DNA of 32,714 bases from NCBI RefSeq assembly GCF_002155915.1, contig NZ_MUME01000086.1, positions 1 through 32,714 of the forward strand, in the 5' to 3' direction. The stretch's first letter is position 1. Each line of letters starts with the position of its first letter. The notes beneath the pieces are model-generated. The model did not search any database and had not been told where the DNA came from. It saw only the letters and a list, made by a program, of their open reading frames with translations. This stretch comes from Streptomyces thermovulgaris. Lineage in GTDB: Bacteria; Actinomycetota; Actinomycetes; Streptomycetales; Streptomycetaceae. The position numbers and the translations under genes were made by a program. Shown in pieces: positions 1 through 8,424 of the stretch.

Positions 1-1327
1 CAGGGCAATACACCTAGGGCTGCTCCCCGCACACGCGGGGATGGCCCCCGGGACCTGGAGAAGATTGCGGAGCGGGTCGGCTGCTCCCCGCACACGCGGG
101 GATGGCCCCGTTCCTGTTCTCGCCTGGGGTAAAGGCGACGACTGCTCCCCGCACACGCGGGGATGGCCCAGAACTCGACCGGTCTTCCTACCTTCGTCGT
201 CGCTGCTCCCCGCACACGCGGGGATGGCCCCCGCCCACGTCCCCGCCAGGAGGCCCGCATGATCTGCTCCCCGCACACGCGGGGATGGCCCCGCTTAGTG
301 TCGACGGGCGCTCGTGTCGGGGGACTGCTCCCCGCACACGCGGGGATGGCCCCGGCGTCCCAGTCTCCGGCGATCTCCCAGCCAGCTGCTCCCCGCACAC
401 GCGGGGATGGCCCCCAAACTGCGCTCCGAAAATGGCTCTTGCGATTCTGCTCCCCGCACACGCGGGGATGGCCCCGGACTGCCCTGCCTCGAGGACGTGG
501 AGCAGGGCTGCTCCCCGCACACGCGGGGATGGCCCCGAGGGTCGGCTGCCGGTGGGGCGGGCGGCGCGCTGCTCCCCCACACGCGGGGATGGCCCCTGCA
601 CGCCTGGTTCAGCAGCGGACACCCCGGCCTGCTCCCCGCACACGCGGGGATGGCCCCGGGACGGTTCGAAAGACGGCAGGGCCTGGTGCCTGCTCCCCGC
701 ACACGCGGGGATGGCCCCGCCGCACCCTGGGCGGCACCCACGACCGCGGTCTGCTCCCCGCACACGCGGGGATGGCCCCATTTCGCGGCCCCGGCCGGGG
801 ACGGCCGGGGCCTGCTCCCCGCACACGCGGGGATGGCCCCCCCCTTCCGGATCAGCCCCTCGTCCAGCGCCACCTGCTCCCCGCACACGCGGGGATGGCC
901 CCACCGCCCGGGTGGCCTGGATCTGGTTGCCGTTCTGCTCCCCGCACACGCGGGGATGGCCCCAACGGGAGCACCCCGTACCGGCGGGCCTCCCGCTGCT
1001 CCCCGCACACGCGGGGATGGCCCCGGCTCGCTCAGGGTCGAGGCGGTCGATCGGCTCTGCTCCCCGCACACGCGGGGATGACCCCGCATTCTCAACGTTC
1101 GTGTAGGTCCCCCATGCCTGCTCCCCGCACACGCGGGGATGGCCCCCAGTCCATGACGGTGAGGGCGTCGTTGTCGTGCTGCTCCCCGCGCACGCGGGGA
1201 TAGCTCAACCTGCCCGAAACGTTCCGGGCAGCACATGCGCTGCTCCCCGCATACGCGGGGATCCCCAGTGGTGGCTGGCTGCCACTCAAGGCACTGCCCT
1301 GCTCACCGCACTCGCGGGGATATCCCG
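1..1327 (+). CRISPR. Type I-E-like CRISPR array, 3' part (22 repeats)
   Basis: Twenty-two copies of a 29-base repeat start at 20, 81, 142, 203, 264, 325, 386, 447, 508, 569, 629, 690, 751, 812, 874, 935, 996, 1057, 1118, 1179, 1240 and 1299. The period is 61 bases (32-base spacers; one of 33 at 841-873 and one of 30 at 1269-1298). Each repeat has a CCCCGC/GCGGGG stem around an ACAC loop followed by GATGG, the form typical of type I-E arrays. Positions 1-19 are a cut spacer, so the array continues to the left. Repeat 10 (569-596) has lost one G and is 28 bases; repeat 3 ends in A. Repeats 18, 20, 21 and 22 are increasingly degenerate, which places the old, leader-distal end on the right and implies plus-strand transcription from a leader outside the window. 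No cas gene is present here. Confidence 0.97.
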
Positions 1328-1382
1328 GCCCCGCCGTTTCTCGCAGGGGATAAGGATTCGGCCCGAGGGGAATCACGGCCGA

Positions 1383-2144
1383 GTGAAAACAACGGGGTAC
1401 AGGCGGAGTTGGTACCGCAGGTGGGATCGGTTTTGGGATTGGTTTTTGGGTTGGTATCACGCGCGACTGCCCGTCTGGGTACGGGCACTGGTCGTCCTCG
1501 CGGCTGGATGGGGCGTCCTTCTCTGCGGTCAGCAGGTCGCCGAAGGGTACAGGGAGACCAGGGTGTACCTCGGTGCGCCGGTCTGCGAGGCCGGGAGTCA
1601 GAGGGGGAGCGGGGGCGACGACGAGGCGTGCGTGCGGCGCGAGGCGGGCACGGTGCTCGACCGTCGGAAGGGCGAGCATTGCTCCCACACCTACGACGGG
1701 ACGAGCGGAGGCAGCACCACGTGTACGCCGTACTACAACGTCAAGGTCCGGTGGCCTGGCCGCACCGCCTGGCTGTCGGTGGATTCGGGGATGTACGACA
1801 AGGTCAGGGCGGGCGACCGCGCCGAAGTCCGGCTATGGCAGGGCGAGGTCGTGAAGCTGAAGGTGCGCGGCCGTACCCACTCCTACCTGACTTCCTCGCA
1901 GGAGGAGGTCATATGGTGGCTCACGGTGGGCTGCCTGATCCTGGCGACGGGTGCGTGGGGAGCGATCAGCGGGCGGTTCTCGGGCCTCTTCGCCTTCCCC
2001 AACTTCGGCTGGCTCTTTGTGGCCCCCGGGGTCGGAGTGCTCGGTTTCCTGGCGTTGTTCGGTGGACCCCTTTGGGTCTGGGGCTTCACGATCCTGTGGA
2101 CGGGGTTCGCGGTCTTCTGGATCGTGAGCGCCTGGCGGCTTTGA
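1383..2144 (+). CDS. DUF3592-like multi-pass membrane protein
   Basis: A 253-residue membrane protein of unknown function. The GTG at 1383 is chosen because the upstream reading frame lies inside the CRISPR array; a purine-rich GAGGGG lies at 1365-1370. A very basic, Trp-rich N-terminus (about residues 5-25) precedes one membrane helix (about 31-49). A soluble extracytoplasmic-looking domain of about 120 residues follows, with four cysteines and a short beta-rich core (motifs YYNVKVRW and GDRAEVRLW), resembling DUF3592-type domains. Three hydrophobic segments fill the C-terminus (about 177-250). The arrangement helix-domain-helices suggests a small envelope protein. It sits alone between the CRISPR array and the convergent amidase gene. 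The DUF3592 assignment rests on architecture, not on a search. Confidence 0.7.
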   Translation: MKTTGYRRSWYRRWDRFWDWFLGWYHARLPVWVRALVVLAAGWGVLLCGQQVAEGYRETRVYLGAPVCEAGSQRGSGGDDEACVRREAGTVLDRRKGEHCSHTYDGTSGGSTTCTPYYNVKVRWPGRTAWLSVDSGMYDKVRAGDRAEVRLWQGEVVKLKVRGRTHSYLTSSQEEVIWWLTVGCLILATGAWGAISGRFSGLFAFPNFGWLFVAPGVGVLGFLALFGGPLWVWGFTILWTGFAVFWIVSAWRL

Positions 2145-2281
2145 CGACGGCCCGCCCGGGCCGGCACCGGTCCACTGCCCGCACTGTCTCTCGGGCATGG
2201 CCCGGCGGCCCGGGCGACGGAGCCGAGCCGGGGAGCACCAGGGCCTCGGCCCGCTCACGTCCGTGCGCGGCTCTTTCAGGT

Positions 2282-2944
2282 TCAGGTCCGCCTGGTGTCC
2301 GCCTCGCGGACCATCCGTATGTACCGGTCCCAGTCCCAGTGCGGCCCCGGGTCGGTGTGGTCGGTGCCCGGCACCTCCACGTGGCCGATGATGTGCTTCC
2401 GGTCGACGGGGATCTCGTACCGCGCGCAGATCCGGGCCGTCAGGCGTGCCGAGGCGGCGTACATCGCGTCCGTGAAGGACGAGGCGTCGTCGACGAACCC
2501 CTCGTGCTCGATGCCGATGCTCCGCTCGTTGTACTCCCGGTTGCCCGCGTGGAAGGCCACGTCCAGCTCGCGGATCATCTGGGTGATGTGCCCGTCCTTG
2601 CGGACGATGTAGTGCGCGGCGGCCCCGTGCCCCGGGTCCTGGAAGACCTTCACCGCGCTCGCGTAGCTGCCCTGGGTGACATGGATGACGACCCGGTCTA
2701 TTCCGTAGTCGTACGGGCGGTCCGCCCGCCGGTAGTTCGACGAGGAGGCGTTGATCCACCGGGCGCCCGCGAAGTCCACCGCGCCTTCCACCCGTGGTTT
2801 CTGCGCGCCCGGCATCCGCCACCACAGCCGGGACACCCGGTCGCGTTCCAGGGCGATCCCGCCCCCCACGACCACCGCCGCCGCACCGATGATCAGTGCC
2901 CGCCGCCCCGGACGCCGGCTCGTCTCCTGTTTTTTCGCCCGCAT
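2282..2944 (-). CDS. N-acetylmuramoyl-L-alanine amidase (Amidase_2 family)
   Basis: A 220-residue secreted or membrane-anchored peptidoglycan amidase that would cleave the bond between N-acetylmuramic acid and the L-Ala of the stem peptide. A twin-basic N-terminus followed by a hydrophobic stretch (residues 16-32) indicates a signal anchor or uncleaved signal. The Amidase_2 fold spans about residues 80-205. The zinc ligands expected from AmpD/T7 lysozyme are present: H88 in VVIHVTQG, H188 in IIGHVEVPG and D198 in HTDPG; the AFHAG and SIGIEHEG motifs also match. The ATG at 2944 has GAGG about six bases upstream and leaves a 60-base gap to the divergent mnmA, so the two genes share an upstream region. 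It is convergent with the DUF3592-like gene. Confidence 0.92.
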   Translation of the reverse strand: MRAKKQETSRRPGRRALIIGAAAVVVGGGIALERDRVSRLWWRMPGAQKPRVEGAVDFAGARWINASSSNYRRADRPYDYGIDRVVIHVTQGSYASAVKVFQDPGHGAAAHYIVRKDGHITQMIRELDVAFHAGNREYNERSIGIEHEGFVDDASSFTDAMYAASARLTARICARYEIPVDRKHIIGHVEVPGTDHTDPGPHWDWDRYIRMVREADTRRT

Positions 2945-3004
2945 GCGATCCTCAACGGTTGTCCGGCGGCCCCGGTTCCCGCGTCCCCGTACCCTGGAGG
3001 GGCT

Positions 3005-4141
3005 ATGACTGACACCCCGCAGCGCACCCGCCCCCTCCGCGTCCTCGCCGCCATGTCGGGCGGAGTCGACTCCGCCGTCGCCGCCGCGCGTGCCGTGGAG
3101 GCCGGCCACGACGTCACCGGCGTCCACCTCGCGCTCTCCGCGAACCCGCAGTCCTTCCGCACGGGCGCGCGGGGCTGCTGCACCATCGAGGACTCGCGCG
3201 ACGCCCGCCGCGCCGCGGACGTCATCGGCATCCCGTTCTACGTCTGGGACCTCGCCGAGCGCTTCCGCGAGGACGTGGTGGAGAACTTCGTCGCCGAGTA
3301 CCAGGCCGGCCGCACCCCGAATCCGTGCCTGCGCTGCAACGAGAAGATCAAGTTCGCCGCGCTGCTGGACAAGGCGCTCGCCCTCGGCTTCGACGCCGTC
3401 TGCACCGGCCACTACGCCAAGGTGGTCGTGCGCGAGGACGGCACCCGTGAGCTGCATCGTGCCTCCGACCTGGCCAAGGACCAGTCGTACGTCCTCGGTG
3501 TCCTGGACGAGAAGCAGCTCGCGCACGCGATGTTCCCCCTGGGCGACACGGTCACCACCAAGGAGGAGATCCGCGCGGAGGCCGAGCGCCGCGGTCTCGC
3601 CGTCGCCAAGAAGCCCGACTCGCACGACATCTGCTTCATCGCCGACGGCGACACCCGGGGCTTCCTCGCCCGCCGTCTGGGTAAGGCCGAGGGCAACATC
3701 GTCGACGAGACGGGCAAGGTCGTCGGCACCCACGAGGGCGCGTACGGCTTCACCATCGGCCAGCGCAAGGGCCTGCGCATCGGCACCCCGGCTCCCGACG
3801 GCAAGCCGCGCTACGTCCTGGACATCTCCCCGGTGACCAACACGGTCACGGTCGGCCCCGCCTCCTCCCTCGACGTCATCGCCCTCACCGGCATCAGGCC
3901 CCGCTGGTGCGGCACGCCCCCGTCCGGCCCCGGCACCTACACGGCCCAGCTGCGCGCCCACGGCGAGGAGACGGAGGTCACCGCGGAGCTGGTCGGCGAC
4001 GAGCTCCGGGTCACCTTCGCCACCCCGGTCCGCGGAGTGGCCCCCGGCCAGGCGATCGTCCTGTACGACGGCACGCGTGTGGTGGGCTCGGCGACCATCG
4101 CGTCCACGGTCCGGGCGAAGGCCGCGGCCACGGCGGGCTGA
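3005..4141 (+). CDS. mnmA: tRNA-specific 2-thiouridylase MnmA
   Basis: A 378-residue cytoplasmic enzyme that makes 2-thiouridine at wobble position U34 of Lys, Glu and Gln tRNAs, using ATP and sulfur relayed from a cysteine desulfurase. The ATP-pyrophosphatase P-loop SGGVDS is at residues 18-23. The catalytic cysteine pair is visible as C108 in TPNPCLRC and C210 in HDICFI, matching E. coli C102 and C199. The [17 protein letters not shown] and C-terminal beta-barrel regions are in order, and length is normal. The ATG at 3005 follows GGAGG at 2996-3000. It is divergent from the amidase gene. The cysteine desulfurase gene that often neighbours it is not in the window. Confidence 0.97.
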   Translation: MTDTPQRTRPLRVLAAMSGGVDSAVAAARAVEAGHDVTGVHLALSANPQSFRTGARGCCTIEDSRDARRAADVIGIPFYVWDLAERFREDVVENFVAEYQAGRTPNPCLRCNEKIKFAALLDKALALGFDAVCTGHYAKVVVREDGTRELHRASDLAKDQSYVLGVLDEKQLAHAMFPLGDTVTTKEEIRAEAERRGLAVAKKPDSHDICFIADGDTRGFLARRLGKAEGNIVDETGKVVGTHEGAYGFTIGQRKGLRIGTPAPDGKPRYVLDISPVTNTVTVGPASSLDVIALTGIRPRWCGTPPSGPGTYTAQLRAHGEETEVTAELVGDELRVTFATPVRGVAPGQAIVLYDGTRVVGSATIASTVRAKAAATAG

Positions 4142-4184
4142 TACGCCCGCACGACCGCGCCGACCATGTGCACCGCACCCGGCT

Positions 4185-4241
4185 GTTCCGTGCGCGTCCG
4201 ACCGGCTCGGGGCTGGTTCCGTGCGCGTCCGACCGGCTCGG
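4185..4241. repeat. 26-bp tandem direct repeat after mnmA
   Basis: The 26 bases at 4185-4210 (GTTCCGTGCGCG through CGGCTCGG) recur exactly at 4216-4241, a period of 31 bases. The repeat lies between the convergent mnmA and CcdA-type genes and looks like a local tandem duplication; no coding role is apparent. Confidence 0.9.
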
Positions 4242-4247
4242 CGGCGG

Positions 4248-5108
4248 TCAGGTGACCGGATCGGCCTCGTCCCCGCCGTGGCGCCGGGACAGCCGGCGCA
4301 GCCGCAGGGCGGCCACCACGGCCGTGGCGGCCGAGACCAGGGCCACCACCAGGGCCAGGAAGCGGTCGGAGACGGCCTGCCCGATGCGTGCCGCCCCCTG
4401 TTCCCACGCCGCCTGGGTGCCGGCGTCGAGCGGCGAGGGCAGTGCCGACGTGCCGTCGAACAGCAGGAACAGGGCTCCGAGCAGCACGAAGACGCATCCG
4501 CCGATCAGCGAGGTGGAGTGCGTGGTCAGGGGCCCCAGCCGCAGGGCCCGCCCCCGCAGCAGACGCCGGCGCCCGAGGTCGTGGCGGTCCCACAGCAGCG
4601 CCAGGACGAACATCGGCACCGCCATGCCCAGGGCGTAGAGCGCCAGCAGCAGACCGCCGCGCAGCGGACTGCCGTCCAGGGCGGCCACCGTGAGAACACC
4701 GCCCAGGATGGGACCGGCACAGAAACCGGCCAGGCCGTAGACGGTGCCCAGGAGGAAGACGGACAGAGCGGATCCCGTCCGGCGGGCTCCCGCCGCCTGC
4801 TGCAGCCGGCGGGAGCCGAAACCGAGGCCCAGGATCTGCGCGAGCCCCAGCACGATCAGCGTCCAGCCGCCGACGGCGACCAGCGTCTCGCGGTGCCCGT
4901 GGAACAGCCGGCTCGCGAAGGCGCCGGCCACCCCGAGCGGCACCAGCGTCACGCACAGCCCCGCGTAGAAGACGGCGGTGCGCAGCAGCAGGCGGGTACG
5001 CGTCGTGAAGGAGTACGCGAAGAACGCCGGCAGCAGCAGCGCGCTGCAGGGACTGAGCAGGGCGAGCAGTCCGCCGAGAAACGCGGTGACGGCGGTGATC
5101 TCGCTCAT
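4248..5108 (-). CDS. CcdA/DsbD-type transmembrane thiol-disulfide transporter
   Basis: A 286-residue polytopic membrane protein predicted to carry electrons from cytoplasmic thioredoxin to extracytoplasmic thiol proteins. The two membrane cysteines expected of CcdA are present: one in LLSPCSALLLP (TM1) and one in GFCAGPILGG (about residue 130). At least six hydrophobic helices are visible; a charged C-terminal tail (RRLSRRHGGDE) follows the last. The ATG at 5108 overlaps the TGA of the DsbA-like gene by four bases (ATGA), so the two are translationally coupled. The neighbours point to a role in reducing or recycling the DsbA-like protein rather than in cytochrome c maturation, since no ccs genes are seen here. 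Length (286) is slightly longer than minimal CcdA. Confidence 0.85.
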   Translation of the reverse strand: MSEITAVTAFLGGLLALLSPCSALLLPAFFAYSFTTRTRLLLRTAVFYAGLCVTLVPLGVAGAFASRLFHGHRETLVAVGGWTLIVLGLAQILGLGFGSRRLQQAAGARRTGSALSVFLLGTVYGLAGFCAGPILGGVLTVAALDGSPLRGGLLLALYALGMAVPMFVLALLWDRHDLGRRRLLRGRALRLGPLTTHSTSLIGGCVFVLLGALFLLFDGTSALPSPLDAGTQAAWEQGAARIGQAVSDRFLALVVALVSAATAVVAALRLRRLSRRHGGDEADPVT

Positions 5109-5914
5109 CGTGCCGCTTTCCCGGATTTCCCGGTTGCCTCGGCCTCCTCGGCCGCCTTGTCGATGGCGACGGCGAAGGCGGTCAGCGGCTGGGCGCCCAG
5201 GAGCGGCGTGGTGTTGATGAGGAAGGAGGGCGTACTGGACACCCCCAGGTCGTGCCCCTCCTCCTGGTCCTTGCGCACGGCCTCACCGGCGGCCTTCGAC
5301 TCCATGTCGGCGCTGAAGCGGTCGAGGTCGGCGACGCCCGCTTCCCGGGCCATGGCCCGCAGATGCTCGGCGGAGAACCGGTCCTGGTCGCTCTGGTCCG
5401 CCTTCTTGTACACCACGTCGTGGAACTGCCAGAACCGGCCCTGCTGTCCGGCGGCCCAGGCGGCCCGTGCGGCCCGTTCCGACTCGGCGCCGAACACGGG
5501 GAAGTTGCGCCACTCGATGCGCAGGATGCCCTTGTCCACGTACTCGCGGACGAGGTGGGGTTCGGTCTCGCGGGCGAACTGGACGCAGTAGGAGCACCGG
5601 AAGTCCGCGTAGGTGATCATCACGACGGGGGCGTCGGCCCGCCCCTTGGCCAGCGGATCGTCGGCCTTCCGGCGTGCCAGGGCGAGCAGCGAGGCCTCCC
5701 GTTCGTCGGGGGCGGCGGCGGAGGAGGCGGTCGGCGTCTCCTTGGCGCCGGAGCTGCCGGGAACGCCGGTGAGAGCGACGGTCGAGGCGAGGACGGCCGC
5801 CGCGCCGCTCACCGCGGTGATCAGGAGCAGACGGCGACGGCGGGCGGGAAGGGAGGAAGCCGAGGGCGACGAGGAGGACGAGGAGCGCGAGGGGGAGGAG
5901 GAAGAGGAGGACAT
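5105..5914 (-). CDS. DsbA-family thioredoxin-fold protein, membrane-anchored
   Basis: A 269-residue extracytoplasmic disulfide oxidoreductase candidate. The N-terminus is a long serine run (residues 2-21), then four arginines and a membrane anchor (about 29-51). A Ser/Ala-rich linker leads to a thioredoxin fold with active site C107-S-Y-C110 in YADFRCSYC and the cis-proline motif STPSFLIN, as in actinobacterial DsbA-like proteins. The start at 5914 gives a normal length for the family. It is second to last in a minus-strand operon, overlapping the downstream CcdA-type gene by four bases and lying 73 bases after the CPVC membrane protein. Whether it works as oxidase, isomerase or reductase cannot be read from the sequence. 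Confidence 0.9.
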   Translation of the reverse strand: MSSSSSSPSRSSSSSSPSASSLPARRRRLLLITAVSGAAAVLASTVALTGVPGSSGAKETPTASSAAAPDEREASLLALARRKADDPLAKGRADAPVVMITYADFRCSYCVQFARETEPHLVREYVDKGILRIEWRNFPVFGAESERAARAAWAAGQQGRFWQFHDVVYKKADQSDQDRFSAEHLRAMAREAGVADLDRFSADMESKAAGEAVRKDQEEGHDLGVSSTPSFLINTTPLLGAQPLTAFAVAIDKAAEEAEATGKSGKAAR

Positions 5915-5987
5915 GGGATCTCCGGGTGGTGGTGCGGGCGGGACGGGTGAGGAGGTGAGGGACGGAGGACGGTGCAGGGGACGGGAG

Positions 5988-6479
5988 TCAGACGCCGGAC
6001 CGGACGGAGCAGGCCGTCTCGGACGCCAGCCGTCGCAGCGCGGCCTCGGCCAGCAGCACGAGGGAGACCACCGCGACGACGGGTTGCAGGGGCGCCCAGT
6101 AGGTCAGCGCCCCCGACGTTCCGACGAGGAGGAGGACGGCCTTGTTGCAGACGGGACAGCCGACCGCGAAGAACGACAGCAGCGCACCGGCCGTTCCGAG
6201 CGAACGCCCGGTGCGCTCACGCTCGTCAGGGTGCGCGGGCCCCGTGCGGACGTAGGTGGCGAGCACCACGGCCGACAGCAGGGCGGTGAGCATCAGCACG
6301 ACGTGGTTCCACCACGCCGGGGGCACCGAGCGGGAGAAGAACGGGTTCGGCACCAGGGCCGTGGGCACACCGACGGTGAGGAACACCAGGGGCGTGGAGG
6401 TCGCTGCGGCGATCCACCGGCGACGGGGCCAGTGGCGCAGAGCGGCCCACGCCGCTCGGGGCGAGCGGGAAGAAGACAC
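5988..6479 (-). CDS. Four-helix membrane protein with intramembrane CPVC motif
   Basis: A 163-residue membrane protein that I recognise only as a conserved actinobacterial type without a name. The GTG at 6479 is chosen because GGAGAG lies six bases upstream and the hydrophobic part starts soon after. Four helices are predicted at about 23-44, 59-77, 96-120 and 130-148. C108-P-V-C111 sits in GCPVCNKAVLLL near the start of the third helix. A CxxC in a small helical bundle next to a DsbA-like gene recalls DsbB or VKOR, but the second cysteine pair of those families is missing; the only other cysteine is C157. Its position between a secreted protein and the DsbA/CcdA pair suggests a redox partner; this is inference. 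Confidence 0.75.
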   Translation of the reverse strand: MSSSRSPRAAWAALRHWPRRRWIAAATSTPLVFLTVGVPTALVPNPFFSRSVPPAWWNHVVLMLTALLSAVVLATYVRTGPAHPDERERTGRSLGTAGALLSFFAVGCPVCNKAVLLLVGTSGALTYWAPLQPVVAVVSLVLLAEAALRRLASETACSVRSGV

Positions 6480-6550
6480 GGGAAACTCTCCGATCGCGCG
6501 GCTGCGCGGTGGTACGGGCCGACAGGAACACGCGGAAGCGGTACGCGGGC

Positions 6551-6967
6551 CTATACGCGTCGGACGGAGAGCTCGTCGAGACCGGGCGGGGAGGGAGCCG
6601 GACCGCAGTGACGGGCCACCGCGTGCGCGGATGCGTGGACCCACGCCGTCCCATCGGTCCCCAGGGGCAGGGCGCCGATCGGCGCGGCACCGCTGCGCGG
6701 CTGCGGCTGCTTCGGGAGCACCTTCTTCAGGCACGGACCGTCCGCGGCGGTGCTGCCCTGGTCGCCGGTGTCGAGGGCGGGGAGGACCACGGAGGAGACG
6801 GCGGTCGCGGCGGAAGCACCTTCCGCAGCGCCTTCCGTCGCGGAGGAGGCCGGGACCACCGGGGCCCCAAGGGTGTCCGAGCGGACCGGGGCGGCGCAGA
6901 ACAGTGCGGCGAGCAGGGTCAGCAGAGCAAGGGCGGCGCCCATGGCGCCATGCCGCCTTCCACGCAT
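6551..6967 (-). CDS. Small secreted protein with two mature-region cysteines
   Basis: A 138-residue protein of unknown function, first gene of the thiol-redox operon. The ATG at 6967 has GGAGG seven bases upstream. Residues 1-28 form a signal peptide (basic MRGRRHG, hydrophobic core, cleavage near CAAP-VRS). The mature part is Ala/Pro/Ser-rich and has only two cysteines, C79 in DGPCLKK and C121 in ARHCGP, so it could carry one disulfide and be a substrate of the downstream DsbA-like protein. C24 lies inside the signal; a lipobox is not convincing. No domain is recognised. Confidence 0.65.
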   Translation of the reverse strand: MRGRRHGAMGAALALLTLLAALFCAAPVRSDTLGAPVVPASSATEGAAEGASAATAVSSVVLPALDTGDQGSTAADGPCLKKVLPKQPQPRSGAAPIGALPLGTDGTAWVHASAHAVARHCGPAPSPPGLDELSVRRV

Positions 6968-7409
6968 CCCCGTTCCTCCTTCCGGGCCGTGCCCACCATA
7001 GACCAGGGCGTACCGGCCCTGTCGGCGCCCCGGGCGGCCGGCGTTACCGGGCGGTACGGGGCTCTGCCCTCTGCACCCGCCCGACGCGGCACGGCGCTTC
7101 CCGCACCCCGACCTCGCAAGGCCCCGGAGACACCCCGAAGAGGCGAAGGCGGGGAGCGGGGCCGATGATCCGGTCGCGCCGGTGCACGGCCGAAAAAGCA
7201 GGATGGCATGGACATCCGGTTCGCCGACGGGGCAAGCTGGCCGCCGTGCTTCGTGACAGGGGGCGACGAACCGGGCGCCGGGCACGTCCGGCTGCCGCCG
7301 GCTTCGGCATTCCGTTGTCCGACGGCTCGTGCGTCCCACCGGCTTTCCGCCGGCCGTGCGTCGCGGATTTGACCTGGCGTCAGCACCGTCACCCGCGGGA
7401 GGAGATGAC
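6968..7409. other. Divergent intergenic region, no convincing gene
   Basis: This 442-base stretch separates the thiol-redox operon from the DUF1772 gene. Open frames exist on both strands but lack good codon bias or recognisable products; the best is a 54-codon frame from ATG 7208 to 7372, preceded only by AGGA. A TTGACC at 7369-7374 could be a -35 element for the DUF1772 gene, but no matching -10 is clear. Confidence 0.6.
6995..7023 (-). promoter_or_regulatory. Putative promoter of the thiol-redox operon
   Basis: Read on the minus strand, GACAGG (7023-7018) and TATGGT (7000-6995) are separated by 17 bases and lie about 28 bases upstream of the ATG at 6967. This fits a vegetative HrdB-type promoter, but the -35 element is weak. 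Confidence 0.35.
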
Positions 7410-7910
7410 GTGAGAGCACTTGCCACCCCGTCCTTACTGGCGGCCACCGTGACCACGGGCCTGATGGCCGGTCTGTTCGCCGCCTTCGCCTACTCCGTCA
7501 TGCCCGGCCTGCACCGCAGCGACGACCACACGTTCGTCACCGCGATGCAGCGGATCAACCAGGCGATCCTCAACGGCTGGTTCATGACGTGCTTCCTGGG
7601 GGCGCTCGTGGCACTGGGGCTCGCCGCCGTCACGCAGTGGACCGACGGCGACCGTAAGGTCTTCGCGTACGTCGTCGCCGCGTCGGTGCTGTATCTGACG
7701 ATGTTCGTCATCACCGCCGCGGTCAACGTCCCGCTCAACAACGAGCTGGCCGACGTCGGCAGCCCGGACCGTATCGCCGACCTCGCCGCCGTGCGGGCAC
7801 GCTTCGAGTCCCGCTGGGTCACCTGGAACATCGTCCGCGCCGTGACCTCCACCGGCGCGTTCGGCTGCCTGGTCTGGGCCCTGGTCCTGCACGGCCGCTC
7901 CACCCGCTGA
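7410..7910 (+). CDS. DUF1772 (anthrone-oxygenase-like) membrane protein
   Basis: A 166-residue integral membrane protein of the DUF1772 family. Hydrophobic segments lie at about 8-30, 53-72, 83-103 and 140-160. Family features visible are FAYSVMPGLH near the start, MQRINQAILN after helix 1, and the VPLNNELA motif after helix 3, followed by a helix containing W-x-x-W-N. DUF1772 includes polyketide anthrone oxygenases, but most members, including small actinobacterial ones, have no known function. The GTG at 7410 follows GGGAGGAG with about six bases spacing. It is monocistronic and divergent from the thiol-redox operon. Confidence 0.88.
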   Translation: MRALATPSLLAATVTTGLMAGLFAAFAYSVMPGLHRSDDHTFVTAMQRINQAILNGWFMTCFLGALVALGLAAVTQWTDGDRKVFAYVVAASVLYLTMFVITAAVNVPLNNELADVGSPDRIADLAAVRARFESRWVTWNIVRAVTSTGAFGCLVWALVLHGRSTR

Positions 7911-8033
7911 GACCGAGCCCCGGGCGCCGGGAAGCAGCCGACGGCGGCCCCGGATGGACCAACCGCCTTGGCGGCTGATCGACCGTACCCGTGCGGCCTG
8001 AACCGACTCCTCCCAGCGTGACTGAAACAGGGG

Positions 8034-8297
8034 TTAGTTGCTGTCGGGCAACGAGTCGACGACGAATGTCCCCAACCCGACTTCGCCGCGCGTCCACCCT
8101 TCCTCGCGCACGTACCGCATGGCCTTCGCCGCCGTGGCGTTGACGACGCCGAATTCTTGCGCGATCTCCAGCGTGGACGGCACGCGGCTTCCCGGCGGAT
8201 ATGTCCCGTCCTGAATCCGCCGGATGATCTCTGCGGCGATCTGCCGCCACAGCGGGCGCGTGCGATCGAGCTCCATGGTTTCAGCCTGGGTGACCAT
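8034..8297 (-). CDS. Short GntR-type transcriptional regulator
   Basis: An 87-residue DNA-binding protein consisting only of a GntR winged helix-turn-helix: PLWRQIAAEIIRRI (helix 1), PPGSRVPSTLEIAQEFGV (helices 2 and 3), then NATAAKAMRYVREEGW and a GTFV wing. There is no effector-binding domain, so it would respond to ligand differently from classic GntR proteins or act as a simple repressor. Short regulators of this type are common in Streptomyces conjugative elements and accessory islands. Starts at 8297 (ATG) or 8276 (MELDRTRP) are possible; neither has a strong ribosome site. A tandem 10-bp repeat just upstream (8312-8331) is a candidate operator, and a two-gene operon diverges from it. 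Confidence 0.9.
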   Translation of the reverse strand: MVTQAETMELDRTRPLWRQIAAEIIRRIQDGTYPPGSRVPSTLEIAQEFGVVNATAAKAMRYVREEGWTRGEVGLGTFVVDSLPDSN

Positions 8298-8311
8298 GGG
8301 TTTCCGTGCAT

Positions 8312-8331
8312 CCGTAGATAACCGTGGATAA
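8312..8331. promoter_or_regulatory. Tandem 10-bp repeat, candidate GntR operator
   Basis: CCGTAGATAA at 8312-8321 is followed directly by CCGTGGATAA at 8322-8331, one helical turn apart, 14 bases upstream of the GntR start and in the divergent region. Autoregulation is a natural reading; it is untested. Confidence 0.5.
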
Positions 8332-8424
8332 CTGCGAGTATTGTGTGGGTTGCAAACGGAAGCACCCCAGGGTGGACGGGCGAGGTCCAGTCCCTGGGGC
8401 TGACCGAAGAATGGAGCTTCGGCT

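Noticed and set aside
41..1203. Several long open frames on both strands with repeated PRTRGDGP, SPHTRGWP or PRVCGEQ peptides
   Set aside because: They are translations of the CRISPR repeats, whose 61-base period keeps frames open.
7208..7372. 54-codon plus-strand frame upstream of the DUF1772 gene
   Set aside because: Only an AGGA before the ATG, no recognisable motif, and weak codon bias; not supported enough to call.
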